From Phialocephala subalpina (lineage: Eukaryota; Ascomycota; Leotiomycetes; Helotiales; Mollisiaceae): a DNA stretch of 64,000 nt. Each line of letters opens with the position of its first letter. Within the stretch, counting starts at the first letter, position 1. Shown piece after piece: positions 35,047-45,557 of the stretch. A model generated the notes under the pieces. The model saw only the letters and a program-made list of their open reading frames with translations, searched no databases and was not told the DNA's origin. The stretch covers positions 118,965 to 182,964 of the forward strand of contig FJOG01000041.1 in NCBI GenBank assembly GCA_900073065.1. The letters run 5' to 3'. The translations under genes were made by a program, and so were the position numbers.

Positions 35047-36313
35047 CGTGGCCTGGGGTAAGGATCATGGTGGTGTCCTCGTTCAGAAGAGCTCCAGCAC
35101 AAATTGAACAACAGTCGTATGGAGAGCCAATAGCATTAACGAGCCAATAAGTTGCGAAACCGTATTTATCAAGACTGTACTATTACATCTGCTTCTATTC
35201 CGGGCCGGTACCGACCCCTTAACTAGCTTTATCAATCAATGGTAATTATTTTTATGAAACAACTCTCGAACTGTTGTGTGTAACTGAATCCGTGACTAAC
35301 CTCAAAACTTTCCTCTCCACATGAAGATGTACTCTAATTGTGACTCATATGTGCTCATGTCATTGGCGTACATAACTATACTGTCTAAATGTTTCTGCCT
35401 TTAAGTTTTCTCATACGAAGGGAGGTTAAACACCTACTGTCCATTTGATATAACCAATGTCTACCCCGCCATTTTATCCTGCACTTCTGGATAGAACTTG
35501 ATAAAGACATAATAAATCTCTTCTTTTCTTTTCGGATATCTATCATCTGATGCAAGTTTCCAATCAAATGTTTGCCCCAGCCTCAGAGATTTGATCGAGA
35601 CCGACGTGTAGAACTTAGGGAGACCTTCCAGACCGTGAGCACAGTAAGCAGTGTTTAGCGAGGCCTCCTGAGCGACGCTCTATCTCTCGTTAGGTTACCC
35701 CTTTCCGCCAAGCCCGCGAAATCACCCCGTTTTGCTTGGCAGCTGCAAATCCATGTTATTTTAGATTAAATTTTGCGATTATCCTCGGTCCTCCGACGCC
35801 TTAGCCTTGATGATCTAATTATGTCCTACAATCACTATTTATCTTCCATTTTAGCAGTAAAGTTTATTGGAGCTGTTATCATTCATGAATGTAGGTTACA
35901 CTTCGTCCCTAAGTCACTGACAAGACGGGATCATGGATATACTGATTAGGAAACAAAGAATATGAAGAGACTGCAGCCGTGTCGAAAGCAGTTACATGAA
36001 CCTTGCTTGGAATATGGAAATACAAGAGAGCATACGAGCAGGACGAGTCCCCTTTTAAGCGAGGGGAAATGGCCTTCTGTATTTGGGGCTGACTGGGAGC
36101 TAACATTGAACGTGTACGCTCGCCGGGAAATACCTCACTCCACTCAAACTTCAAATGAAGAAAAACAACTGCTCGAGCCCCTTCAACACAATCGATCAAT
36201 TCCCAATAAAATCACATAAACTCTCCCCCCTCTCCCCAACCCCTTTCCCCTCCCTCTCCCACTTTTACTCCATCCCACTACCTGTCTCTAGTCTCTCCGG
36301 AGCTTTGCGGCCC
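35047..36313. other. 1.3-kb spacer
   Basis: No supported gene; carries the conserved 3' flank element at 35201-35253. AT-rich in the middle, C/T-rich near 36215-36300. Confidence 0.45.
35201..35253 (+). repeat. 3' flank element shared with orphan gene 3
   Basis: Begins CGGGCCGGTACC, then contains TTTATCAATCAATGGTAAT. The stretch at 42899 begins CGGGCTGGTCCC and contains GTTTATCAACCAATGATAAT, in the same order and spacing. Confidence 0.5.
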
Positions 36314-37144
36314 TCAAACATGAGTCTCGTATTCCACCGGAGTAAGGAGACCCGTCTTGATGTCGTACACGAAACCATGGCAATTATCGGCAAGCTTCTT
36401 CGGGATATAGGGAGAAGTCTTCAAGATGTGAATATCGTCTCGAACACTTTGCTCCAGACTATTTCTCAAGTCAGTTCTCATTATTGAAGTTGAGTTACCA
36501 GAATCCCTCCAACTTACTTGTCAAAGGCGCCAAACACCATGTGGTCGATCTCTGAATGGTCAGGTAGTCGGTCTTTGTGGAATTTACGAATGTCATCATC
36601 TTTGAAATGACTGGCACCACAGTCTTAAAAGAACTCCAAGTTAGAAGTTTGTCTCGGGCCCAGAGAAGATACCCAACTCACCTGTATGATGAATTACTAC
36701 AACTGAAGTGAGGCCAAGAAAAGCCTCAAAGAGCATGACTTCCTGCAAAAAAGCAGGAACGACTCGTCCGGCAGGATTGCGTGCAACGAGGATTTGATCT
36801 TACATGTTAGACTCTAGGATCGGCTATCAAATGGGAACTTATGTACCTTCAGGCTTAGTCCGGAGGAAATGGTCTGGATTGACCCGAAAATCCACGCAGG
36901 TGGCTTTGAAAGTTAGTTTACCGATATCCGAAAGCATTACAGCTTTGTCTTTTAACTTACGCACGAGGGTTGCCTCAAAGACGCCTCCATTTGCAACCGC
37001 CTCGGCTATGATGGGAAAGCCTTGATGACTTTCTGCGTACTTCCTGACGTGCGTTCGTTAGAAATTTGAATGCACTATATTCGAATGCAGATTAATGGCT
37101 TACTTGTTTCTCTCAAGGAGAGCCGTGGGAGTAATTATAGGCAT
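36314..37144 (-). CDS. Beta-carbonic-anhydrase-like protein
   Basis: Six small exons: 37144-37104, 37043-36961, 36903-36847, 36798-36682, 36623-36518 and 36464-36314, summing to 184 residues. All introns are GT-AG, 48-60 bases. The metal site of beta-carbonic anhydrases is complete: Cys44 and the Asp/Arg dyad in TCVDFRVNP, then His98 and Cys101 in VIHHTDCGASHF. A RNPAGRV segment matches the usual RNAGG, and the end reads LEQSVRDDIHIL...GFVYDIKTGLLTPV. Family reaction: CO2 hydration; relatives also hydrolyse COS or CS2. No targeting peptide is evident. It is divergent from the cyanamide-hydratase-like gene. Confidence 0.85.
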
Positions 37145-38026
37145 GATGATAATTGATAATTTGTTGAACCTTTAGTATATCGAATGTGTTTGGCTGTGAA
37201 GATGCTGCTTTCGATGAATCTGAAGAAGGAATTCAGATCTGGAAGCAAGAAGTATTTATATACTTCAGCCCAAGAATATCTTTCCGTTTGGTAATCAAAT
37301 TGAAGCTGCGAAGACAGATTATCTCCGATGGATTTGTAAATCATCACGAATATCGGTCTTCGTCGTTCCGGGTTCCTTTTACCTCTACTTGGATAAGTAG
37401 AGCTTGAGCGCATGTCAAATTATCTCTTCCAGGCTCTCACCTGGGTGAAATTTTGATGTATTGTAAGCGCACCGATGTACTGTAATCACATTGATATCTA
37501 AAGAACACTCTATTTACGTCCTATCGCCTCCGTTTCTACGAAACTATTACTTTTGGGGAAATAGAACCTAGGTGCTCTGGTGAATAAGTTATGCCTCCTG
37601 ACGCGCTGAAAAAGATTCTCATGGATTCTTAATATTAATCAAGGAGACTCGGGACATTTCGCGGATTTAGATTTTCATCTGGTCCTTTTCAAATGATGCA
37701 TGGACGTTACTTTATGGTTTCATTCGGATATAGAAAGTAGCCGAACTACGGTATGATTACTATATACATACAGTGGCAAGGGCCCTATACTTCTCGGACA
37801 TAGGACTCTGGAAAGCGACTCGGGGATTGGGTCGCTTGAGCTCTCTTTGTATTTCCAATGGCTTATATCGCTCCCTGATTGGGAGATGGGTCAGAGCCGC
37901 AACATATAAGTAAGTACTAGCTCAGACTTTCGACCGAGTTCAGAGCACATTCATCTTCCTCATCCAACTAGTTCGTACAGCGCAATATTCAGGGGAACTC
38001 ATATTCTATTCACCATCCCAATAATT
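37145..38026. promoter_or_regulatory. Divergent spacer between carbonic-anhydrase-like and HD-domain genes
   Basis: 882 bases between opposite starts; AT-rich with a TATAAG near 37905, 120 bases before the HD gene start. No gene inside. Confidence 0.45.
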
Positions 38027-38773
38027 ATGTCTTCAGTTTCCCCTCTTCCTGACCTACCTAAATCCGGCATCAGTTTGCCGGATACGCCTCTGATCAGAGA
38101 AGCCCTCGACCACCTCAAGAAATATACGAACCCTACCACCGTCAACCACTGCATCCGCAGCGCATACTTTGCCATTTTACTGTCTCGCAAGATCGCACGC
38201 AACCGCTCCAAACCACTCGACGTGGAGCTAGTCGTATTCTCAACCATCATGCACGACTTGGGCTGGGCAACCGACAAAATGTTACTTTCTAAGGACAAGC
38301 GTTTCGAGGTAGATGGCGCAAACATGGCCCGTAGCTATCTCGAGGAGGTCAAGCTCTCAGTCGGCTGGGACAGGCACCGCACCCAGCTGATGTGGGACGC
38401 GATCGCACTGCACGCCACGCCATCCTTTGCGCTGCACAAAGAGCCCGAAGTCATGCTCGCGCACATCGGCATCATGGCTGATTTCTGGGGGCTGAACTAC
38501 CCCGGTTATCCGATCACGATCGACGAAAACAAGGAGATTGTGGACGCCTTTCCTCGTCTTGGCTTCAAGGAGCAGTTCCTCGATATCATGTGCGGTCTAT
38601 GTGCCTTGAAACAGGGAACTACGTACGACAATTTCGTGGGCGAATATAGCGTTGAATATGGGCTCGATGGCAAGGGGGCTGGCAAGGAAGAGTTTGCGAA
38701 GAAGCGACTTGCGTTCAGCTCTCCTCGGGGGTTTTACCCCGCGGTCGGCGCGTACGAGCAAGATGAGGATTGA
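38027..38773 (+). CDS. HD-domain protein, cyanamide-hydratase-like
   Basis: Intronless, 248 residues. The HD metal-binding layout is visible: VNHCIRSAYFA (His), IMHDLGWATD (His-Asp) and DAIALHATPSF (His). The order and spacing match the fungal cyanamide hydratase/yeast DDI2-DDI3 group, which convert cyanamide to urea with zinc. Other HD proteins are phosphohydrolases of nucleotides, so this is a family-level call. C-terminal part GLCALKQGTTYDNFVGEY is typical of the same group. No signal peptide, so cytosolic. The neighbour on the other strand is a beta-carbonic-anhydrase-like gene. Confidence 0.8.
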   Translation: MSSVSPLPDLPKSGISLPDTPLIREALDHLKKYTNPTTVNHCIRSAYFAILLSRKIARNRSKPLDVELVVFSTIMHDLGWATDKMLLSKDKRFEVDGANMARSYLEEVKLSVGWDRHRTQLMWDAIALHATPSFALHKEPEVMLAHIGIMADFWGLNYPGYPITIDENKEIVDAFPRLGFKEQFLDIMCGLCALKQGTTYDNFVGEYSVEYGLDGKGAGKEEFAKKRLAFSSPRGFYPAVGAYEQDED

Positions 38774-39182
38774 GGGGGATGTTGGTTTAGTTCTCGAACA
38801 ATTGCATTGTTGGAAATCTTGTAACAAGAAGACAAAGGCGCCTGTCTCCTCGACAATGCATTGGAGGAGACTCAGCCCGGCTTTGTTCTGGAACGCCCAT
38901 TAATATTTCTTTTTCTGATGCAGTACGGGGGTCAGGGGCATGGCGGGGAATCACAGTTTGTTCCCGGGGCGCGCGGGGGATATTGTCACTGTGTGGCCCG
39001 TGTATCGTGGCGTCAATGTCTCAGTCAGCAGAGTATACGGATATTTCTTGCTGATCATCGCCACATCGTGACTCATTTATTTTGTATTTCTATGATTCTT
39101 TATCCATCGGTTCCAGGCAAGAGCAAGGCAATCGACTAACCTCACTTCGCTGAAAGATCCACAATAGCACTCAATCGTTCCA
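38774..39182. other. Spacer, 0.4 kb
   Basis: 3' UTR of the HD gene and promoter of the ATPase gene; nothing else seen. Confidence 0.45.
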
Positions 39183-41012
39183 ATGGTCGAGTGTCCAATT
39201 TGTACGAAACCTGTCAAGTCGGCAAATATTAACCAGCATATCGACTCAGAATGTCAAACTTTCATTGAGGGTCGCTCTCATGAACCTGGTCAAGAGGATG
39301 GTGTATCGGCAGTGTCATCCTTCTTCCAGAAACCCGCAGCAAGTCGAGCAGCCGTCAATGTACTGCCGACAGTAGATGCGCCTATCTCTGACGACATGTC
39401 GCGATCGACTGCCAGGAAGGCAATCGATGAAAGTGCAGGGCGAAATAAGAGGCGTGTGGAATCCATCATGCCATCGCATATTTCAGATGTCAATCCTGTC
39501 AATGTTGTTGGAGAAGGTCTTGCTTTTAAGAAACAGAAGACTAGCAACCCCTTTCAAAAGGAACTCCCTCTCGCCGCACGGATGAGACCACAAACCCTCG
39601 ACGAAATCTGTGGCCAGGAGCTAGTTGGTCCAAACGGTGTGCTTCGAGAACTAATCATACAAGACCGGGTACCATCAATGGTATTGTGGGGTGGACCTGG
39701 AACCGGCAAAACAACGATTGCAAGAGTGATCGCTTCGATGGTCAAGAGCCGGTTCATAGAAATCAACAGCACAAATTTTGGGGTTGGAGAGTGCAAAAAG
39801 CTCTTTTTCGAGGTACATATTGGCTTTGTGTTCGTGTTGCGGACCTTTAACACTAACCGTCTCACAGGCCAGGAGCGAGCAGAAGTTGACTGGTCGAAAG
39901 ACAATCATATTTTGTGACGAGATTCACCGCTTTTCAAAGTCACAACAAGAAATATTCTGTAAGAACTCACGGGCATATTCTCTTCTATTTCCTTACTGGT
40001 GAAGCTGACAAAATACCTATGCAGTGGAGCCTGTTGAGTCAGGACTGGTAATATTGATCGGCGCAACAACCGAGTAAGGTGCCCCCACTATCGACAACAC
40101 ACTAGAACCACCCGCTTACAGTCGCAGGAACCCGTCTTTCAAGATTCAGAGTACATTACTATCACGATGCCGTACTTTCACCCTCCAAAATCTGACCGTC
40201 AGCGATATCGAGACCATACTTGAGCGCGCTCTCGAACTCGAATATCCAGACCACTCTCGACCTCCCGTTCTTGACCCTGAAACGATAGCCTATCTCTCCG
40301 CCTTTGCTGCGGGTGACGCACGTACTGCGCTAAATATTCTTGAACTCGCCATGAGCCTTTCGACACGCACAGACATTACGAAAGCAACCATCAAGAAGTC
40401 GATGACACAGACACTTGTTTATGATCGGGGTGGGGGCAGTCGCTATGATACCATGTCCGCCTTTCACAAGTCTATCCGAGGCAGCAATCCAGATGCCGCT
40501 CTCTACTATCTGGCACGCATGTTCGAGTTTGGAGAAGACCCTTTGTGGATTGCCCGTCATCTCATACTAATTGCTTCTGATGACATTGGAATAGCTGATA
40601 ACAGTTTGCTGCCGCTTGCCACTGCTGCTTATTCTGCTGCAGAGAAGATCGGTATGCCAGAATGTCGAATAAGCCTCGCACATGCTACGGTTGCTTTGGC
40701 CAGGGCGAAAAAGAGCATGAGCGTGTTTCTTGGCCTAGCCAGCGCTCTGACGGCTCTAAAAGAGCCCGGGGTCTCTGCTCTGGCCGTGCCAATACATCTG
40801 AGGAACGTGCCAGCGGGGTTGATAGAGGAGTTGGAACATAGGAAGGATTCGAAGTCCAACCCTGACTACAAACAAGGGACGGTCGAGCAGGAGGTAAGAT
40901 AGTGTTACCTTCCCCCGTGTATTATTTGCAAACCCTTGCCATATTGAAGCTGAATTTGGTTCGGCAGTATCTACCTGATGTTCTTAAAGGGAGGAAATTC
41001 TTTCGAGAATGA
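39183..41012 (+). CDS. MGS1: WRNIP1/Mgs1-type AAA+ ATPase, DNA damage tolerance
   Basis: Five exons: 39183-39812, 39868-39958, 40025-40073, 40128-40893, 40968-41012; 526 residues. The N-terminus has a UBZ4 ubiquitin-binding zinc finger (CPICTKPVKSANINQHIDSEC positions 4-24) and a PIP-like SSFFQKP. The AAA+ domain shows LRPQ-like MRPQTLDEICGQ, Walker A GGPGTGKTT, Walker B IIFCDEIHRF, sensor 1 LIGATTENPSF across the fourth exon and the C-terminal tetramerisation domain (SDDIGIAD, HRKDSKSNPDYKQGTVEQE). The last exon (YLPDVLKGRKF) is the conserved family ending and needs the intron at 40894-40967. Role: nuclear, acts with PCNA and polymerase delta at stalled forks. Confidence 0.94.
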
Positions 41013-41771
41013 AGGCGATCTTGACGGAACGATGTGAATACTGAAGTTAGGATTGAGGCTTATACCCCTAGACGCGTTTTAAACACAATCCTTAGTATAG
41101 AATGGTATATTTTGATGAAGGCCTAGTTTACGCTCCTTGAGGAGCCTATTTCGCATACCCGCGCATCATCGTTCCATCGTCAAAACTTGACAAAAAATGA
41201 AAAATGAGAAGTAAACCTTAAACCAAGCATTCCGTGTCAAATGGATGAGCAATTGAAAACGCGACTGAGAGGTGGGCAGTGCTCAAGGGCTGCTCCGGCG
41301 AGCTAGCTGAGTTGTGGGTGAGCCAAGGGTAATTAGGTAAAGTAGCTAGAGTTACTAACCGACCTTGGGGATGCTACTAATTTATAGCTAAACGCAAGAT
41401 TCAGGTGCAATGGCCGCCGAATTTAGCAGGTTTGGTCGCTGTTTTATGCCACGATCGTCCCAGCTCAGGGATCCATAAAGGGGCACAGGAGGGCCCGCTT
41501 TGTCCACTACCGAAGATCTCCCTGCGCTAGAATCCACCATGTAGAGAAAGATGATCCCTTTGTCCATCAGAACAGAATAGTACAGACCGTTATTTAGCTC
41601 AGCTATCTCGTCTACTAAATACTTTCCAAACTTTATCGGTATTGCTAAGCATCTTCTTGACCCTTGCATTTTTAGTAGATCTATTCACAGTTTATCTACT
41701 TTGTAAAATCGAGAAGTATCTCAATCTCAACCTCCTCAAGTCAATTTTATCTCCTCTTTTCCGCGACTAGG
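41013..41771. other. Spacer, 0.8 kb
   Basis: No supported gene. A minus frame at 41388-41669 has no family signature. The end is a C/T-rich leader before the orphan start. Confidence 0.45.
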
Positions 41772-42830
41772 ATGACGGACATGAGAATGACCGAAAACTC
41801 CTCCAAGTGGGAGAAGATCAGGCAGAGATTCAGACGAGGTAAGAAGACCCAGGCTACTCAACCAGAAGAGCTATTCGCTGACCTCCCTCTTCCAAGGCCC
41901 CAAACGCCCTACGGCGACCGACACCAACTTGAACGCTCCGAGCCTCAATCCTCGTTGTACCGACACCCGCGGCCCCTAACCCGTCGAGATCTCCACCGGC
42001 CTCAGTCTCCAGTATTACGCGAGCATCTCCTCCCCTCAACTCTATTAGCGTCAGAGTTAATAGCCGCAGGCTATACTCGTGAACATTACCTCGATACTCA
42101 CTCACCAGTGTCACCACGCCGATCGCGGGCTCGAACAGAGTCGCAAATCTGGGCTATTGGTGAATTGGAAGAAGGGTGGCCACTCCAGCCTGCACCGCCT
42201 TCCTCACCCCCTGCATCTCCGTCACCTCCGAAGCTAGTGATAGCCGGATTCATGTACGAGAACTACCTCTCACGCCCAATCCCAGGCTATGGAACAGGAC
42301 GGTCTCGAACCGAGTCCGGCATGAGATCGACTGAAAGAGTGGAACGGTACGACTCACCTACTGATCCATCACCGCCATCAACACCTCCACTCCCACCATC
42401 TCTAGGCTATAGACGAGGAAGAGCTCAAACCGAGTCCGTGACCAGATGGTCTGATAATGAAGCTACTGAAGAAGACGACTCGCTCGCACCTTCGACTCCA
42501 TCCCCTTCGTCAACTCCATCACCACCAGCACTCCTCTTCGAGCCCGCTCCACCATTCAAAGAAGTTCTCCAAGCCCAGTCGCGCAACTACCGATGGACTC
42601 AGAGCTTCACCCTCCTCCGTGCCACGCAGTGGTCTGAGGATGCCAAGACAAAATTCCAACAAGTCGGAACCTCAGAAGCCATTCCTGAAGAAGATACCCA
42701 AGAGCACATCGACCCCCCTCAACTGAACCGGAGTGGCCCGGTCAGGATCCAGAGGAAGAGAGACCACTGTGTTGAGGACCCTAGCTGTCCTTGTACAGAT
42801 GATGATCGCCTGTTGAGTGGCTTCTTTTGA
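41772..42830 (+). CDS. Orphan disordered basic protein, family member 3, with internal repeats
   Basis: Intronless, 352 residues, no known domain. A basic N-terminus (WEKIRQRFRRGKKTQ, 13-27) leads to Pro/Ser-rich sequence. Three repeat units each end in a basic phospho-site-like motif: RSRARTES (117-124), GRSRTES (176-182), RGRAQTES (215-222). They are preceded by AAGYTREHYL, AGFMYENYL and SLGYRRG, and separated by proline tracts such as PPSSPPASPSPP. RxRxxT/S motifs suit basophilic kinases and 14-3-3 proteins (inference). A cysteine pair occurs near the end (DPSCPCTDDD). Two further ATGs lie 12 and 15 bases in. No signal peptide or membrane segment. Confidence 0.72.
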   Translation: MTDMRMTENSSKWEKIRQRFRRGKKTQATQPEELFADLPLPRPQTPYGDRHQLERSEPQSSLYRHPRPLTRRDLHRPQSPVLREHLLPSTLLASELIAAGYTREHYLDTHSPVSPRRSRARTESQIWAIGELEEGWPLQPAPPSSPPASPSPPKLVIAGFMYENYLSRPIPGYGTGRSRTESGMRSTERVERYDSPTDPSPPSTPPLPPSLGYRRGRAQTESVTRWSDNEATEEDDSLAPSTPSPSSTPSPPALLFEPAPPFKEVLQAQSRNYRWTQSFTLLRATQWSEDAKTKFQQVGTSEAIPEEDTQEHIDPPQLNRSGPVRIQRKRDHCVEDPSCPCTDDDRLLSGFF

Positions 42831-43703
42831 GGAGTTGAGAAGTGCTGATGTGAGGGTAGCCCATACTGTAAGATATGATGTTAGACTCAATTCTGTAACG
42901 GGCTGGTCCCAACCTTCGAACCGTTTATCAACCAATGATAATATTTACTTTGAAATCCCTTTGCCTCTTGCCCATGAATTTAATATGTGATTTGAAATGT
43001 GATGATGACGACCTAATGAGCACAACACCGGAAGTGTTGAAGTATCGAATCTGATCTCCGGCTATCATTAAATCAAGGCTCTTTATGACCACACCAAGAT
43101 CCATAGATAAGAGTGAGGTCGACAGACGTGAAGATTCATTTCTACCCCGCTACACCCCGTACTTTGCGAAGCCACTCTGAGAGACAATGATCATGTAAGA
43201 GACAGAAAACTCTCGGGCTAACGTAATAGGGAACAATCGATTGAGACTGGCCATCCATTGAACCTTTGGATTCTCTCTGGGTAAAGTGAGCGTGTATTGT
43301 GAAATGCAAAGCGCTCAGCGACGTGAAATTGATACCATTAGTTTTAAAGAGCACATGAAAAGATACACAAGAGAATCGGAAAGATCGATGCGTCTTCGTA
43401 ACCCCAGCTAAGTGAAAAACATCGATGAAAAGGAACAAGATTTCGAGAGCAGCAGGGCGATTTCAAAGATTGGGGCCGAACTCAAGACCACGTTGCTCTG
43501 AAAGCACGATCAGGGGGGAGAACAATGCCATTGTCTCCGCCGAGATTTCGGAACAAGAGAACAGGCCGACCATACAAAGCTCGACAAAGAATGTTCAAGA
43601 ACAGCATTGTTCCCCTGCCATAAAGGGGCTGACTTCTTCGGTACGAGATTTATCCATTTCTCACCACTAGTTTACCGATAGCATTCTCTGGCTTTCCAAA
43701 ACC
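42831..43703. other. Spacer between orphan genes 3 and 4
   Basis: 873 bases; holds the shared 3' flank element at 42899-42949. No supported gene. Confidence 0.45.
42899..42949 (+). repeat. 3' flank element of orphan gene 3
   Basis: Begins CGGGCTGGTCCC, 69 bases after the stop; matches the element at 35201 over most of its length and the start of the one at 45055. Confidence 0.5.
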
Positions 43704-44993
43704 ATGAAACTCTTCCGTAATCCTTTCAGCAAGAAGTCCCGCAAGGGCAAAGCCATTGCAGAAATCCCACCATTCAACGATAGACGCGCATATAGACCTG
43801 AGTCTGCCCAACAAGAAGAGGACGTCGGATACGCCGTATCCATGGCAGTTCCTACTCCACGCCGCACCACGGACGACGACCGTCAAGCACCACGACCTCG
43901 CGCAAACACAGAAGGTGCATGGATGACGGCACCTGCCTCACTCCCGGGACCATGTGCCCCATCACCTCGAACCCAGCTGCGGAATGAGGTGATGAAGAGA
44001 TCAAACGCATGCCCAAGAGTCCAGACCGTCTCAGGAGCCCGAAACATTCAGCCACGATACGCTAATATCCGGCAGTCCTACGCGGCAGCCATCCAAGAAG
44101 GTTCAGGCTCAAGCGGGTCAGAGGGATCTTGGTCGGTATCTTCTGACGATGGTAGTCCCATCCTCAGCCAGATGCCAAGGCTAGAGCCAGCGGGAGCCAG
44201 AGACCATCGGCATCGACATGGACCGCCCATACTTGATCCATACGATCATTCACAAGTCCGACAACGAAAACCGTCAGCCTCGCCAGCCGGCAGCCGACAC
44301 CAGATTCCAAGATCTCAGACGGTTGACCCTGGACACCCTGAAGCGACCTATAGACCACCATCCCCGCTTCATCACGGCAACGCAGGGAGACCAATGGGAA
44401 TGTCGCATCGGGAATGGATTGTTGAGATGGTCGATCTCGTAAAACAGGGCAGGACACGGGAGAGACAAAGGGCAACTGAACAGCTTCACCACCCTCACGT
44501 TCAGCCAGATGCTCCATTCATCTACGAACCCCGCGCTCGCTCAGGCACCATGCCCGCACCTCCCACTCCCGTCTATTCTGGGTCACACGATGTTCCGGCA
44601 CGTCCATCGAGTCGTCGTACGGCACAGGAACAGCGAGTTGTGGAACATTTCCTTGCAGTGGAGGCCGAACGAGAACGTCTTGCAAGAGAAGATCCATCAC
44701 AACTTCGGTATTTCAACCCGCCTCCTCTTCCTGCCTCTGTTGCTCGTCGCTTGGGCCTTCAAATCGAGCCCTCTCCTGCTCCTCCTGCCACTCTCATCCT
44801 TCCTGGTGGCTACCTCCAGCGAGGCGGGTTGCGAAGCTGCTCAGCATCAGAAAGTCCCAACAGCCAAAGGCGAGCGAATTCATTCCCTCGTCTAAGTGTT
44901 GTCGAGCCTACTGGTCCCCCTCTTCGACGGCGCGACGCAATTCTAGACCCTTCCACACTGCCTTCTCGTCCTGAAACAACTCAGAGAAGGTAG
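43704..44993 (+). CDS. Orphan disordered basic protein, family member 4
   Basis: Intronless, 429 residues, no known domain. Basic N-terminus MKLFRNPFSKKSRKGKAI; RPRANTEG at 64-71 matches the RxRAxTE[SG] motif of the orphan at 41.8 kb, and RARSGTMP occurs further on. The middle contains a Gly/Ser acid-rich stretch (EGSGSSGSEGSWSVSSDDGS) and a helical block (MSHREWIVEMVDLVKQGRTR). The rest is rich in Pro, Arg and Ser. A long antisense frame exists but has no merit. Intracellular, probably disordered, function unknown. Confidence 0.7.
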   Translation: MKLFRNPFSKKSRKGKAIAEIPPFNDRRAYRPESAQQEEDVGYAVSMAVPTPRRTTDDDRQAPRPRANTEGAWMTAPASLPGPCAPSPRTQLRNEVMKRSNACPRVQTVSGARNIQPRYANIRQSYAAAIQEGSGSSGSEGSWSVSSDDGSPILSQMPRLEPAGARDHRHRHGPPILDPYDHSQVRQRKPSASPAGSRHQIPRSQTVDPGHPEATYRPPSPLHHGNAGRPMGMSHREWIVEMVDLVKQGRTRERQRATEQLHHPHVQPDAPFIYEPRARSGTMPAPPTPVYSGSHDVPARPSSRRTAQEQRVVEHFLAVEAERERLAREDPSQLRYFNPPPLPASVARRLGLQIEPSPAPPATLILPGGYLQRGGLRSCSASESPNSQRRANSFPRLSVVEPTGPPLRRRDAILDPSTLPSRPETTQRR

Positions 44994-45557
44994 GCCAGGT
45001 AAGGCTTTCCCCATCCCCAAACCTCTCACAGACTGTTATCTCCTTGAAGCTGAGCGGGCTGGTCCCCTCGAGACTAATTTGGAAATATCTAACGATAAAA
45101 GCGATTCTACCAAACTTTAGAATGTCCCACTCGATTTTGATATGCTTCTTCGTGATATGTATCATCCGCCTAGGTTTCTCCCGCCTATCTCTTTGTTGCC
45201 CCTTAAGGATTCTGAACTCGACAAGCGGCTACGAAAATGTTTCCTACCCTTTGAGACACGCTGACTCAAAGGTACTTGAGGGTACAGACCTCTTCATCCA
45301 AGGCGTCGAGAGAAGTAGTGACGTGCCAGTCTCTACTCGGCAGACAGTTATTTTTTGGGTCGAATGGTGTGGCTTTTTATTTACCTGAGGCACAGTCCTA
45401 GAATTATTTTAGCTGGGAACTCCTTCAAAGGTGGCAAGTGAGCACGTACGGCTCGCTAGGTTGTCTTCGTTCGCGTCCTTTGTTCGTAATTGAGGAAAGG
45501 AATAGCTTTCCTTGTGCTTGCAGCGTGCAAATACCGTAGGTTTGCTTTTGCCACCAT
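44994..45557. other. Convergent spacer
   Basis: 564 bases between the orphan gene 4 stop and the HET gene stop; starts with a copy of the CGGGCTGGTCCC motif (45055-45066). Otherwise nothing. Confidence 0.45.

Noticed and set aside
41388..41669. 93-residue minus frame
   Set aside because: No motif, lies in the promoter region of an orphan gene.
44164..44517. 117-residue antisense frame within orphan gene 4
   Set aside because: GC-rich coding DNA often leaves open antisense frames; no motif.
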